The notes beneath the pieces were generated by a model. The model searched no databases and was not told where the DNA came from. It was given only the letters and a program-made list of their open reading frames with translations. Source: Cellvibrio sp. KY-GH-1 (GTDB lineage Bacteria; Pseudomonadota; Gammaproteobacteria; Pseudomonadales; Cellvibrionaceae). From it: a DNA stretch of 64,000 bases. How positions within the stretch are numbered: position 1 is the stretch's first letter; the number at the start of each line of letters is the position of its first letter. Made by a program: the position numbers and the translations under genes. This document shows positions 35,775 through 48,000 of this stretch, piece after piece. Location: the NCBI RefSeq assembly GCF_008806975.1, contig NZ_CP031728.1, positions 1,054,001-1,118,000 on the forward strand. Reading direction: 5' to 3'.

Positions 35775-35786
35775 GTAGAGAACCAT

Positions 35787-35828
35787 TTTCCCAAAATTTG
35801 GCGCTCATATTGGCCAGATTTTGGGAAA
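35787..35828. terminator. 16-bp hairpin after tnpA
   Basis: TTTCCCAAAATTTGGC pairs with GCCAGATTTTGGGAAA (one U-G pair) around a ten-base loop, starting 13 bases after the tnpA stop. It may end the tnpA transcript or be part of the transposon end; a partner copy was not seen on the left. Confidence 0.5.
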
Positions 35829-35950
35829 CCAAATGATCGATAACTTATTGTTTTATTTGGATAAAACTGCTTACCTATGGATTAAAATGCACTTTTGTTT
35901 AGAGTTAACCCAGTTATTCGAAACAACTGCCAGGCCATCCCTCAACAAAA

Positions 35951-36030
35951 AAAGGGCGCAATAAATTGCGCCCCTACCAATCAATATTTCATCATCCACC
36001 GTAGGGGTTCAATTTATTGAACCCTTTTTA
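35951..36030. repeat. Inverted pair of GTAGGGG palindromic repeats (BIME-like)
   Basis: Two related hairpins face each other. One, on the minus strand, reads GTAGGGGCGCAATTTATTG and then CGCCC (35954-35977); the other, on the plus strand, reads GTAGGGGTTCAATTTATTG and then AACCC (36001-36024). Each has a T-run after it. The three bases that differ in one arm (CGC against TTC) are matched in the other (GCG against GAA). The 454-base gap 35775-36228 holds this, the preceding hairpin, and a 17-bp tandem repeat, but no gene. Confidence 0.75.
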
Positions 36031-36145
36031 GGGTGATAAGAAACCCGGAACATATAACCTCGGCAACCTTGCCATAAACACCCCCTTGAATTTAATTTTA
36101 AAACTTTTTTAACTTATTGAACTGATATCAACAGATCAAGGAGCC

Positions 36146-36196
36146 TGACCCCTTGATCCACTTGACCCCTTGATCCACTTGACCCCTTGATCCACT
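36146..36196. repeat. Three tandem copies of a 17-bp unit
   Basis: TGACCCCTTGATCCACT is repeated three times exactly with no spacer; degenerate copies flank it (CCCCCTTTGATCCAC at about 36213). It lies just downstream of the candidate immunity gene in the gap before the transposase. Contiguity rules out a CRISPR array. Confidence 0.85.
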
Positions 36197-36228
36197 GACC
36201 CACATGAGTCCGCCCCCTTTGATCCACA

Positions 36229-36663
36229 TCACAACTGAAAAAGCCTTTTGAAGCTATCACGCCCCACTGAACTACCCAGAAAAAAATTCACATCGATCAA
36301 GAAATGCGAGTTTAAAGAGTCATCTTTTGACATTAAAAAATCAACCACTCTTTGACTAAAAATCAAACTCTCATTTTTCTTAACATTAAACTCAAACGAA
36401 AGCGCACTTTTCCTATTGATGGACACCTCTATTTTATCTTCATCGACGTTATATAGCTTATCGTTCAAAATGAAATAAATTTGTTCGTTCTGGACAAACA
36501 GACAGTAAAAATTCCTCTTCAAGCAGAAGCGCGGACAGAAAGTATAATACCCCACACATTTCGTCCTTTTTGAATTTTTAACTAAAATAAAGCTATCCTG
36601 GCAAACAACGAGCTGCTTCATTCCAAAAAAATTAATATCTTTTACAGTAATTATATTTTTCAT
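36229..36663 (-). CDS. Candidate immunity protein for orphan Rhs fragment
   Basis: A 144-residue protein of unknown family, starting three bases after the Rhs fragment stop. It is AT-rich, lysine- and phenylalanine-rich, has no signal peptide and no clear membrane segment. Position and composition are those of a cognate immunity gene of a polymorphic toxin; this is inference from context only. Confidence 0.55.
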   Translation of the reverse strand: MKNIITVKDINFFGMKQLVVCQDSFILVKNSKRTKCVGYYTFCPRFCLKRNFYCLFVQNEQIYFILNDKLYNVDEDKIEVSINRKSALSFEFNVKKNESLIFSQRVVDFLMSKDDSLNSHFLIDVNFFLGSSVGRDSFKRLFQL

Positions 36664-36666
36664 TAT

Positions 36667-37992
36667 TTACTCATCAAACAATTGGTTACCTAAACCGATC
36701 ACCCCAAGAGGAGCAGTAGGAATTAGATAGCTATCCCAAGCTGTATTTGACCTACCAAGAGAAGCGGCAGCCTTATAAAAGTCACCGCCGCTTTTTGCCC
36801 AGTAATAGTCTGGACGAAAGAAAGATCGGGGACTGCTAATGAGTCTGGGAGAAAAATTAAGTATCTTAAATAAATCTCGGGCATTAGAACCGATCGCAAA
36901 TGTGTTATAGGAAGGCGTAGACCTAGCTGTAAGCGCACCAATAATTTTATATCCTTGACTAACTCCCGCACGCCACAATCCAATCCCACCCAATGCTTGC
37001 TCAGGATAAAAACCCTCAATTCCATCATCCATTCCCCAATTTGGACTCGGTCCAAATGTATTCCCCGATTTGGTATCGTACCAACCCTCGCCGTTACTTG
37101 TGTTATAGCTAAGGTGATCGTGCGTAGTACACATTTCACCAATCAATCCCAATAAGTCAAACGATGTAATTGGATTGCCGCTCACATACCCAAACGTATT
37201 AACCCCTGCCTCCAACCCAATCGGGTCAGATTCGATATAGCGGCCCAACGTTGGGTCGTAATCGCGGAAATAGTTATAGGAATAACCCGTTTCGCTGTCG
37301 GCATATTGGCCGGGGAAGCGCAGTGGTTGTTCTACATTGCCGTTAACAGTCACTTCACCAAAAGGGGACTGATTGACTGACCAGACCACTTGCTGCGCAG
37401 CATCCACCAACAATTGCGGTGCACCCAAATGGTCGTTGACCATAAAGAATATCTCGCCATTGGTGTTGCTTTGGTAATCCACCATGGCGATGCGTTGGTT
37501 CGCGGCGTAAATGTATTCGCGAATCGGTGCACCGGTTACGGTGGTTTCTGCAATCAGGCGGTTATCCGTGTCGTAATGGAAATGGATAATGTTTCCATCC
37601 ACTTGTTTGATAACACGTTGGCCCTTGGCGTTGTATTCGTAACCTGCAACAACAGTTGCGCTGCCGCTCACCTTCACTTGCTCAAGGCGATTATTGTGGC
37701 CAAAGGTTAATGCTTTAGTCGCCGCGCTGGCAGAATCATTCACGATATTACCGACCGCATCGTAACCCAGCACACGCTCATGCAACTCGCCCTGCTCACC
37801 TTCGGTAATCACATTCAACAAGCGGTTGCTGCTTTCTGCGTATTCGTAAGCTTCCAGGCGATTATTTTGCTCGCGCGATTTACGGTTACCGACCGCGTCG
37901 TATTCATAATTGATAACGCCGTAACTGCCAGAGGCATCCGTTAAACGCGACAACTCGTCATAACCAAATACCTGGTTCGCCGAAGGTTTGGT
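36667..37992 (-). pseudogene. Orphan Rhs C-terminal fragment with variable tail
   Basis: Rhs/YD repeat sequence begins right after an in-frame TAG at 37993-37995 and lacks signal, start and most repeats, so this is a 3' piece of a lost rhs gene. YD repeats lead to the core (NDHLGAPQLLV, YDPTLGRYIESDPIGL, NTFGYVSGNPI). After LLGLIGEM about 160 residues form a variable tail of unknown type. The core differs from the giant Rhs upstream, so it derives from another gene. A candidate immunity gene follows at once. It may be a silent toxin cassette. Confidence 0.8.
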
Positions 37993-38021
37993 CTAATCTA
38001 TGATGCTGACAATCGGGACTT

Positions 38022-38360
38022 TTAACTATTTTTACGCCAAACCAAGCAGTTACGCATCAATAGGATGTTTATTTTTTGAGTTTTTGAATAGACAAAAACA
38101 AAATAAATTGCCGCCGCAAGCATCTGCCCAAAAACCAAAAACAGCCCCCATGCAATTTTTCTTTTAACGCGAGAATATTTGAAATGATCTACCAACATAG
38201 AAATCCACAAGAACATCCCCCCAAACATTCCCCAACTGAGCAATACTCTACTAAACAACCCCATCTGCCACCATGTTCCATCACCATCCTGACCAAAAAC
38301 AAATAACCCTAAAATCATTAAGATAAATCCAAAAAATGCAACAGCATTTAAATATTTCAT
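38022..38360 (-). CDS. Small membrane protein, possible immunity protein
   Basis: A 112-residue protein with about three hydrophobic segments (near residues 5-22, 33-55, 70-90) and a basic tail. No family is recognised. It stands between the giant Rhs/lipoprotein pair and the orphan Rhs fragment. Membrane immunity proteins are common in such cassette arrays, so it may be left from a lost toxin; this is context only. Confidence 0.5.
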   Translation of the reverse strand: MKYLNAVAFFGFILMILGLFVFGQDGDGTWWQMGLFSRVLLSWGMFGGMFLWISMLVDHFKYSRVKRKIAWGLFLVFGQMLAAAIYFVFVYSKTQKINILLMRNCLVWRKNS

Positions 38361-38521
38361 AATGAACCACTCAACAAAATATAATTAGGAAAATAGTTCC
38401 GATTCTCATTTACCCGATTACTAACTAATAACCTATTACAGCAGACTGGATACCTATGACCTCGATTACTTTTTCAAAAGATCAGAAAATTTTACCTGCG
38501 TCTCAGTTCTATCCGCATGAC

Positions 38522-38560
38522 AAAAAGCCCCATAGATTTACCCATGAGGCTTTGCTTTTT
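38522..38560 (-). terminator. Terminator after the lipoprotein gene
   Basis: AAAGCCTCAT and ATGGGGCTTT form a stem with a single mismatch around a ten-base loop, with T-runs on both strands. It ends the giant Rhs-lipoprotein transcript. Confidence 0.8.
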
Positions 38561-38599
38561 TAACTTGTTAATTCAGCTACAAAAATTACAATCGCCTAC

Positions 38600-39094
38600 T
38601 CAATTTTGGAGCACAAACACATCAGAAAGTGAACTTCGTAACGACTTATTTTTCTCATAAGGTAATTGCATTTGAAATGCAAAACTTTCCCCACCCACTG
38701 AAACCGTACCTTTAATACGCCAAAACCACCAACTTGCATTGAGCACATCTACAATAGAGTCAATTTTTACTTCCTGCCCAACATTCAGCAGCTTATAAAC
38801 TCTAATATCATTTGATGGTGTGCAATTTCCATCACCTACTTTTATATTTTTATATTTGTCGAAATGTGCAACATCATCCGGGTCAATTTTATAAATAAAA
38901 TCTATATCGGCAATTTTATCCTCATAAACAACACGAAATATCCCACAATTCAAGTAGAGCGACAAATACATTGGATTAGCTAATTTGAAAATTTGACTAC
39001 CAAACTCCCGCTCTATTTCATTACGATTAAGACTAACACTTGTGCATGATGCCAATAGAAACACAACGAATAAAATTAAAATTTTGTATTTCAT
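38600..39094 (-). CDS. Lipoprotein coupled to the giant Rhs protein (candidate immunity)
   Basis: A 164-residue lipoprotein. The ATG at 39094 has GGAGG eight bases before it and overlaps the TGA of the giant gene (ATGA), so it is translated together with it. The signal sequence ends in the lipobox LASC with Cys near residue 17. The rest has no family I recognise. Periplasmic or outer-membrane immunity against, or anchoring/export of, the giant protein are both possible; immunity is the best guess. Confidence 0.65.
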   Translation of the reverse strand: MKYKILILFVVFLLASCTSVSLNRNEIEREFGSQIFKLANPMYLSLYLNCGIFRVVYEDKIADIDFIYKIDPDDVAHFDKYKNIKVGDGNCTPSNDIRVYKLLNVGQEVKIDSIVDVLNASWWFWRIKGTVSVGGESFAFQMQLPYEKNKSLRSSLSDVFVLQN

Positions 39095-42000
39095 AGCCAC
39101 TTCCTCCGGTTTTCAGGATGATTTTGATAATTTTGCTTCCAGCCATGACATAACGCCCCACCCAAGCTGGAATCTAGGCAATCTGTGCTCGTTGAAAATG
39201 GGTTAAAAATACGCCCCAAAAGAAATCCATTTACAAAATCTCCTTTCCCCAAATTTGTAATTGCCATGTTTGTCGATACCGCAATATTACCGAAAGGTAA
39301 AGAATTCAATTGCGCCGACGGCGCATAGCCTCTCGCAACCAAATTATTACACGTTAAGGTTCCCAAACTATGGCAACCCGATATCGCTTTTCCGACATTA
39401 TTACTAGTTATATACTCGTGACCTGAGGCATCCAGTAACCCCTGGTACCCCAAAATTGTGTCGTTGACATCCCAAATAACCCCAACTAATCCTTTCTCTC
39501 GACTTGTAAAACCACTGACAGAGTTAGTTTTTTCGTCGTACCGCCCCCCCGCAACCTTATTTCCAATAAACGAATTTACTGTAAGTAACGCATTCAACTC
39601 AGCGAGTGACAAGCCATTTTTATTAGCAACCCGCTCTAACTCTCTTGAGACATAATAATTTTTTACCTCATGAGCAAGATTAATAAAAGAATTAACCGTG
39701 CTATTCCAATCAACACCATTGTTAATGAAATTAATTGCTTTCCCTAAATTAGGATCTATCCGTTCTGCCGCCAAACTAATCGCACTACCAATATTCAATT
39801 TAGGGGGGCCGTTCACGTAGGTCATAACTGCCGCAACAGCCGCAGCATTGAAGGCTTGACTGCTGCTGGCCCCCACGGCTCTCGCAAAATCGTAGGCCCA
39901 AGCCGCCGCACAAACTGCGGCGTATGGACCACAAAAGATAGAACCAGCCGCTCCAACGAAACCAACAACTTCTGCTCCAAAAACTTTAATTGCACCTCTA
40001 ATAATTGAGCGCCTAATATCTTTTAATGCGTTATAAATTTTCTTAAAGAAAAACCCACTAGGATCAGTCGCGTTCAACGGGTTATTCAGCACATACGAAT
40101 AGCGGTTGTAACTCTGTGTATTGGTCGCCGCTTGAATAAATGGATCTGCCTGTAAGAAGCGCGCAAGACGTGGGTCGTAGATACGGCCATTCATATGAAT
40201 GATGCCCATGTCATCAATCATTTCATGACCAGTGTAACCACGTGTGGTTATCGGATTGGCAAAACCGGTTAAAGTGAGTGATGCCAATATTTCGCCTAAC
40301 ACCTGAGAGTCTGTTTTAGTTGTCCCCTCACCCCACGCGGCAAGACTATTGGAATCCGCTGGTCTTCTTGCCCCCCATGGATCAAAACTCATTGATTGTG
40401 TTGCTACACCCAAGGTGTTGGTAATGATATCCACACTACCCAAATGATCGCTGTACACATACGACTTATTGGCATTGTGAATTTTTAAATTCTGCTTATC
40501 AGCATCAGCCGTGGTTTTGTAGGTAATGGTCACACCAGCAACATTGCGTCTCCATTCGACTTCCGGTACGCCCACTTTTTCAATGCGCTCCACATTACCT
40601 AAATAAGTCGTAGTGGTATAGCTAGTGCCATTGCGGTCTTTCCGCTGCCAACGAGAGCGATCCGGGCCATATTTAAACTCTACTGATCGATCATTTCCGC
40701 GATAAATTGTTTCCACCATATCATAACTGGTGTATTCAATTGTGCGATTACCCAAATCAGATGTAGAACCTGATTCGGCAACCATATTTCCGTTGCTGTC
40801 ATAGAAATAACTGGCAGTGCCCGCTTTAGTAACTGCGTGAGGGCCGCCGTTAGTTCTGTTGTAGGAGTAATCACCTACCCCTTTTTTGTTTTTAATGTTG
40901 CCAAAGCCATCGTAGGTAATGTCATCTCCGGCACCGGCTTCGCCACTACAAACCGGATTACTTGTGGCAAGCGATTTCACCAGGCGATTGAGGGCGTCAT
41001 AACAAAAACCTTCTGCGCGATTATTGGCTTGCAGAGTTTGACCCTCTTTCAATACCTGCGCACTCTTATTTGTGCGAGATGTTAAATTGCCTAATGAATC
41101 CCATTGATAATCGATTGACTGCACGATCTTCAATCCTACCGCATCAGTCACACGCTGCGATTTTAATAATCCTGATTTTGGATAATACTCATTCACTGTA
41201 GTGAGGCCATTGCCACGAATTTCACGCGTGACTTGTCCGTTTTGATTCATGTTGGTTATAGTACTTAATACACCATCTGTACCATCCCAAGAGGCGATGT
41301 CTACGCTGCGATACGCATATCCATTTTCATTGAAGTGAGTTTGAACTCCGCTTTCAAAACCAAAGATTCCCCCAACTTGATCAAGCACATCACGAACTTG
41401 ATATAAGCGGCCAATGGAGTCGTAATCCGACTGGGTAATAAACACATCACCAGTCTCAAGACGAGTGGTTGTACTAGAGACTTGGGCGCGTCCGTTGTAG
41501 GTGTAAATTGAACAATGATTGGCTCCTGTGCATGCCCCATCATTATTCAAAATAGCACTCGTAGAGTTGCTCATTACAACCGCGGTCAATTTACCTCGTG
41601 TTTTATCCTGCTCGGCGGACGCGCCCAACGGCTTATCAAAAAACCATGCAGTATTTGCTTCAAGGTGCGTATCTGTTTTGTAATCCAACCGATTTACCAT
41701 ACGGCCCAGGTTGTCATATCGCATCTGTGTACTTTGACCACTGGGGTCGCGCTGTTCGATTAATTCGCCAAACGCGTTGTAGCGATAATGCCACCAACCC
41801 GCCGTAATGTTTGAACTACCGCCAGCCCAGTTATTAATTTGTGAACAGCTTGCCGATGTACCGTTGAATCCCCCTTTATCCGGATCAAACATGCCGGACT
41901 TACGCCCTTGCTTGTCGTAACACATTTTAATGGTTGCCTCATTAACATCAGGCGCATCGGTTGTAACCGACAAAATTTCACCCAAAGGTGAGTACTCATA

Positions 42001-45000
42001 AACAATAGTGCCTTTGAGTTGATCCTCCACGTGGATCAGTTGCCCCAAACCATTGTGATGCTCTTTGCGAACTTGTCCCTTGGGGTTTGTTATAGTTGTT
42101 AACAGGGCACCAGTTGTTGAGTCCCAACTGTAGGCCGTTTCAGTTTTGATAGTGCCTGACTCATCGGGTGCTTCAATACGAACTATACGCCCCAAAGAAT
42201 CATAAAAGTTTTCCGTCCAACCTACAGGAGATGAATTGGAAAAATAGGGCATGCTTTGCCGTTTAATACGACCAAGGTTGTCATACTCCGAATCTGTATA
42301 AATCCAGATACCATCAAAACCTTTTTTACCCGCGCGAATACTGCGGCCCAGGATGTCGAAATACGCAATGGTTTCACCGCCACCTGAAACACGCTGCCGA
42401 GTGAAAAATTTCGCTCCGACAGGACATGCAGAACCGGAATCACAATAAAGGGTATCTTTACGAGTCCAGGCACCGGTTTGCCCCCCCGCGAAAACTTCTT
42501 TACGCAGGTATTCATTTCCAAATGAATCGTATTTCACCTCAGTCGAAATGTTATTAGCATCTGTAATCTGGTGCGGCTGACCATATTCGTCATAGCCTGA
42601 AATAACCGACTGATGGCTAGCTCCATTTACAGAGGACACCAGATAACGCCCTAGAGTATCGTAATTATGCGCTGTGGTGCGCTCCTGAACATTACCTCCG
42701 TCAACCAGTCCTCTTACCTTAACGCTATTTTTATTGCCTCGTCCATCATAGGTATATTCAGTAACAAGTTGATCGCTCGCTTTTTCAGAGATAACTTTTT
42801 CCTCTTTCAGCAAACCTCTTGCACCGCCACTTACATCTTCACCATCAACTCCATAATACTTGAACTCAGCAACACGTTTATTGGTTTCACCGTGAAGGGT
42901 CGTCTCTACCTCACTGCGCTTTAAGCGCCCCATACGCAATGCCCAGCTATCACTGCTGTATTGGTTAATGGTTTTTTTAATTAACGTTTTGCCACTGCCT
43001 TCTGTAGTCACAACGACTTCACGGACATTACCTAAAGAATCTGCAGTATCTGAATCAAACGGATACATCGCTGTATCTGTAGTAATTTTTTGCAGCGGTA
43101 GTGCGCTGACATTTCCATCAGAATCCAATACATATGTAAACTCTTGAGATTGTTTCAAGTACGGCTGAAACACTCTGGTACCCTGATTTTTTAGGAGACG
43201 GGAATCCCATTGGTTAACGGCATAACTCAAAATCGGCGAACCTGCTGTGTCATCTTTATAAACGGTTGTTGTGAGCGGGCTACCACTAAATGGGAAATCC
43301 TGACGATAGGTAGTAACGGTGGCAACCTTTGTCTGGGCGTCCACAGTTTTCAATCGACCGAACCCCAGGAAACCACGCCCCATCGCCTGTAATTTGGCTT
43401 CGGCATAGTAGTAATCAATACGACTCATCGCGTTGCCATCCGTCGGCAAAGGCGCACTACTTTTCACTGACGTTACTACCTGCATAGCACCATTAACTTC
43501 CAACACTGGATTACCTTTTGATGGCAAACCTGATGCATTTACAAAAGTCTCGGTCGTTGGATCAAAAACCCTATGACCTGCAGGAAGCTCCCAACCACTG
43601 TTCAAACGTCTATAGAAACTGGAACTATCCAATTCATCGTACGTATTCGATGGAGAACAATGAATCGGAGCATTTGACGGACAATTATTACTGTATGTCC
43701 TGGAAACTGTTTCCGGTTTAACATCCATGGTGGCGTAGCGACCGCTATTCGACAATGTGCCATACGCAATGAGAGTGGCATTACCGAAACCATTTTCGAT
43801 TTTGTAAATAAAATTATGCTGCTGCTCTTCCATTAATGCATAGGAAGGATCAGGACATACTTCCGTTGAACCACCTTGATGATATTGAATGTAGCATGCA
43901 GGCTGACCTTTGACGGCCATTTGACCAAGACGCCCACTGAGTGAATCGGAATCGACGTGCACGTAATCCGCAACCCCGTCTCCGCTCACATCCGCCAGCA
44001 AATAGCTCTCTTTCTTATCCACTGATGTGTTGAAAATGGCTTGAGGCAAACTGCTGAGTCCGCCATATTGAACCTTCATCTTGCCTTCATTTAGATCCCT
44101 CCAAATCACATCAACAATTCCATCGCCGTTGTAATCCATAAATTGTGGCGACGCGCTTCCATCTAAGCCGGAAAGTGTGATCCATTCTTGCGCCGCGTTA
44201 AATCCCAATCCATTACTCATCTTGATAACAAGCTTTTTATCATAGCCGAGCGAAACAACATCCGTTAATCCATCACCGTTCACATCCACAACGAACAAAC
44301 GATCCGTGCTGCCACCTGGCAATATCGAAGGCGTTTGTAATGCCGCGCCAGAGTAAATCTGCAACACTCCGCCAAGATTAACCAACGCATAGCGGTAAGT
44401 AGCATCTATAGAGGTAGGACCGGCCGATGTGCTGCACGACAGCTTTCGCACGTAAGAACCAAGGAAGTCCATGACGCCGTCGCCATTAAAGTCAGCGGCA
44501 GTATCCTGCTGTATTTTTGTTTGCGCCGCAGTTTCGTGGCAATCTGAAAAATTTGTCGCGTTGGTCGGTAGAGGCTCATTCACTTGCGTGAACTCAGAAC
44601 GGGGTCGCCACTGAAAACTGTTTATCTGGTTGGCAAACGAATACGCCCGGCTTGATCCCACCGAATTACTATTACGCTGTAATTTGTAATAACCTGTAGA
44701 GGTGACGGCATCTGCAAGACCATCACCATTAACATCCATAAACAACATATCAGGGTCAGTAAACTCTTGCAGGTTCTCTACTTCACCCCCGCCATCCAAA
44801 TACCATCCGCTGCTAGCGTTAACTGTGGACAGGTAAACCCTCCAATACTCCCCGGTATATAGCGCCAAATCCTGACGGCCATCCGCATTGTAATCTAACG
44901 CGGCAATACGTAAATTTTCATACGGCCTCCGATACAAATTGATTGTGGTTTGATTATTCAAGCCATTTTTATTGCTGTCAGCATAAGCAATATTGATATT

Positions 45001-48000
45001 GACATCGGCAGTTGTTTCATCAAAAAGCTTCTCGATGGTTAGATAAATCAAGTCTTGCTTACCATCGCCATTCACATCTGCAAATTGATGATTCAATAAG
45101 TAACGTCCCTCTTCTACAGTCGGGAATGCCAGAGATGTCATCGCCTTATCAAAAGCAACATGGCTGCCACCTCCCCAGGTAAAACTTAGCGGAGCCAGGC
45201 AACTGCCATCAGTTACATTTTCGGTTTCTGCTCTGCATTCAAAAATCTGCGTGAGGCGAGTAAGAGTATTTTCATAACGGGCGTCAGCAGTAGCATCTCC
45301 CATGTATTTTAGGCGGTAGTGCTTAACAAGTTTTTGTACTGCGAAACCAGTAGAAGAATCAGCGTTAAATACGCTAACTGAATCCAGCTTTTTAGCCTGG
45401 ACAAACTTTTGCCCAGCAATAAACGCTTCTGTTTTGTCTTTTCTATCAACATAATTGAAGCGAACTTTTGCATTAAAGTCTGTTCGCGACGCGGACGGCT
45501 GCTCGGTGTTAACACTGGGGAATGCATAGCGGATCTCATCAATATATTGCCCGCCACCAGAAGCAGTGCTGTAAATAAAATCTATGCCATTACCAACGTT
45601 ATCTTGAAAGCGATTTATAGACCAGGTCAAGGTAGTATTCGCGGCAACACCAGTTAGTTTTGAATCATTGGTAAAACCAAAATATGAGATAGACCCGTCC
45701 TTTGCTCTTACTTCAAAATAATCCGGATGACCAATTGAGCCACCTTTAGCAGTGACATAGACCCCACTGTCGATTTCGGTTCTATATTCGCTGTCCGATG
45801 CTCCATACACACCGGATACCAGCATCAATCGCTGCCCATCAAAACAGAAGCGATCATCGCCACTCCAGCGAATGGGAAGCGATTGGTTATCCTGAACCAA
45901 TGTTTGACGACAACGCGTAATTGCGGATAAGCCCGACAAAGACCAGCCCTGCCCCAACAATCCATTGCCTGACATACTCGAATAATCAAAAGACAATTGC
46001 GGAGCAACACCTGCAACACCATCCGGTAACTCAAGAGGAACTGAATAGGTAGCAGCACCAGATTCACTAACACGGAATTGGCCCGATGTGCTGCCAACCA
46101 CAGCTCCTTCGGGTAGACCTTCCGGTGGAGGAGAATTAACGTCAGGCCCGACAAGATAAGGACTAAGGTTTGCTGAAATTGATGAGGATGAACCGGCAGA
46201 CACAGAACCACCAGAGGAACCATTACCAATATTTATTGCACGCTCAAATTCGAGACAATTGGCAGCAGCAGCTGATTGATAACACTCTTTTAAAACAAAA
46301 GTATACTTACCAGCCTGTTTATTTTTCGCAATATACGAATAATTGCCAGCCCCCTCTCCCTTCTTCAGCCAATTCAAGGAATTGCCTACTTTTTCGTAGA
46401 GGTCGGCATAAGACCGAGCACCACTCCAGGAAACGTGAATATCTCCGTTACTGTCCGATGTTAAATTAAAAATTACATTGGATATTTCTGGAACTGCATT
46501 ACTTGGCACACCAGGACTATTAACGGTACGAGTTTGTGTTACCAGTCGATCAATATAAATGCCGCTTGCATCGCCTGTTGGGGCGAACTTCACATAATTG
46601 TTACCCAACGCCAGGTTTATCGGCAGCCCCACAGTCTTCCATACTGCACCATTTGTTGGTGCTAACGAAACAGAGCCGATAGAAACACCGTTTTTGTTAA
46701 CAGGGACAGTAAGTGCACTAGCACCGGTATTTAAGTAAGAAAATAGTAGAACGCCCTGCTCTGATGCAGTCCGATAAACATTCCACTCCAAATGCCCGCC
46801 GGCATTAAAGCTGGCAAAACCAGTTCCGTAGTATCCAGGTATCGTATTTACAATCTGAACATTGACTTTCCCAGTCGCCACCTCAGCTTCGTAGATCGAA
46901 TTAGAAATAAATATTGGCTCCGAATAAACGCCACAAGTACCTGTAACTCTGCATCCTCTGATTTTATAAGTAGCGGAATAAACACTTGGAATATTGAAAC
47001 TGGTATTTTTTATCGAATAAGTGGTACCTAAAGGTTCCGACGCAAAGACTTGATAATAATCTACTGCACCGGTCGACGCGGTCCAATTTAATATCAGCCC
47101 TTTGCCATCTGAACTTGACACCAATGAAGGTGTGGGCACACTAATTTCAGCGGGAGAAACTATCGCGCCTGTTGCAACATCGATGTAATCAACATTCGGA
47201 CCACCATTTGCTGTAGTCGCAACCAGCTTAATTTTATTACTACCCGCATTTAGGGGCACTGAAAAATGAACGCTAACCCATTTCTTCCAAGAGCTTGTAG
47301 TTTGAAAATTGTTTTGTGAAACCAAAACACCGTTTACAAACAAATTCATTGGGCGTGCAGGCGCATTCCCATTTGAGTAGCGAACTGAAAGTACTGCTTG
47401 AGTAGCCGCCTGGCTCACATGGGTCCATTCTATGTAACTACCCACAGCAGAGTTGTAATCGCCAAATCCTGCCCCAGAAAATCCTTCGTTTTCTGAAGCC
47501 TTTACGACACCAAATAACTCTGCTGTTTCAGCTTCGTAAAAATGGTTAACTACCTGTGCAGCAGATTCAGCACCAGAAGCATTGTCGGTTAGGGTAAAGC
47601 TTCTCGTCTCAGAAAAACCCAGCTCACCACCACCGTTTACCGCAACGACACGCCAGTAGTAAGTACCACCAATTTCCAATCCATTTGGCAATAGCTCAGC
47701 ATAAGTTCCTTTTCTTTCCCAACCTGTCCCATTTGACCAACAAACAGACTGGCCAGATGAAACTCCAATATCTATGCTCCAACGCCTGTCAGAAAAATCT
47801 GGTGTGGTACTCACAGTGACGACGTATTTACTAATTTTTCTCGCTTCCTCTTCCGTCGTCAATGTCCACCGAAAACAAGGATGATTAATGCTGTTGATAT
47901 AGGTTTGCGCAGCATTTGAAGGACCTAACAACAAAGGAGATATTAAGGTAGGCTTTGGCTGTAACACTTTAACAGGGGTTTCTACCCATTCAGAGCACAC

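Noticed and set aside
35775..35880. Tn3 terminal inverted repeat after tnpA
   Set aside because: No 38-bp sequence starting with GGGG and no left-hand partner could be matched; only a local hairpin is present.
36146..36196. CRISPR array
   Set aside because: The 17-bp units touch each other with no spacers, and no cas gene is near.
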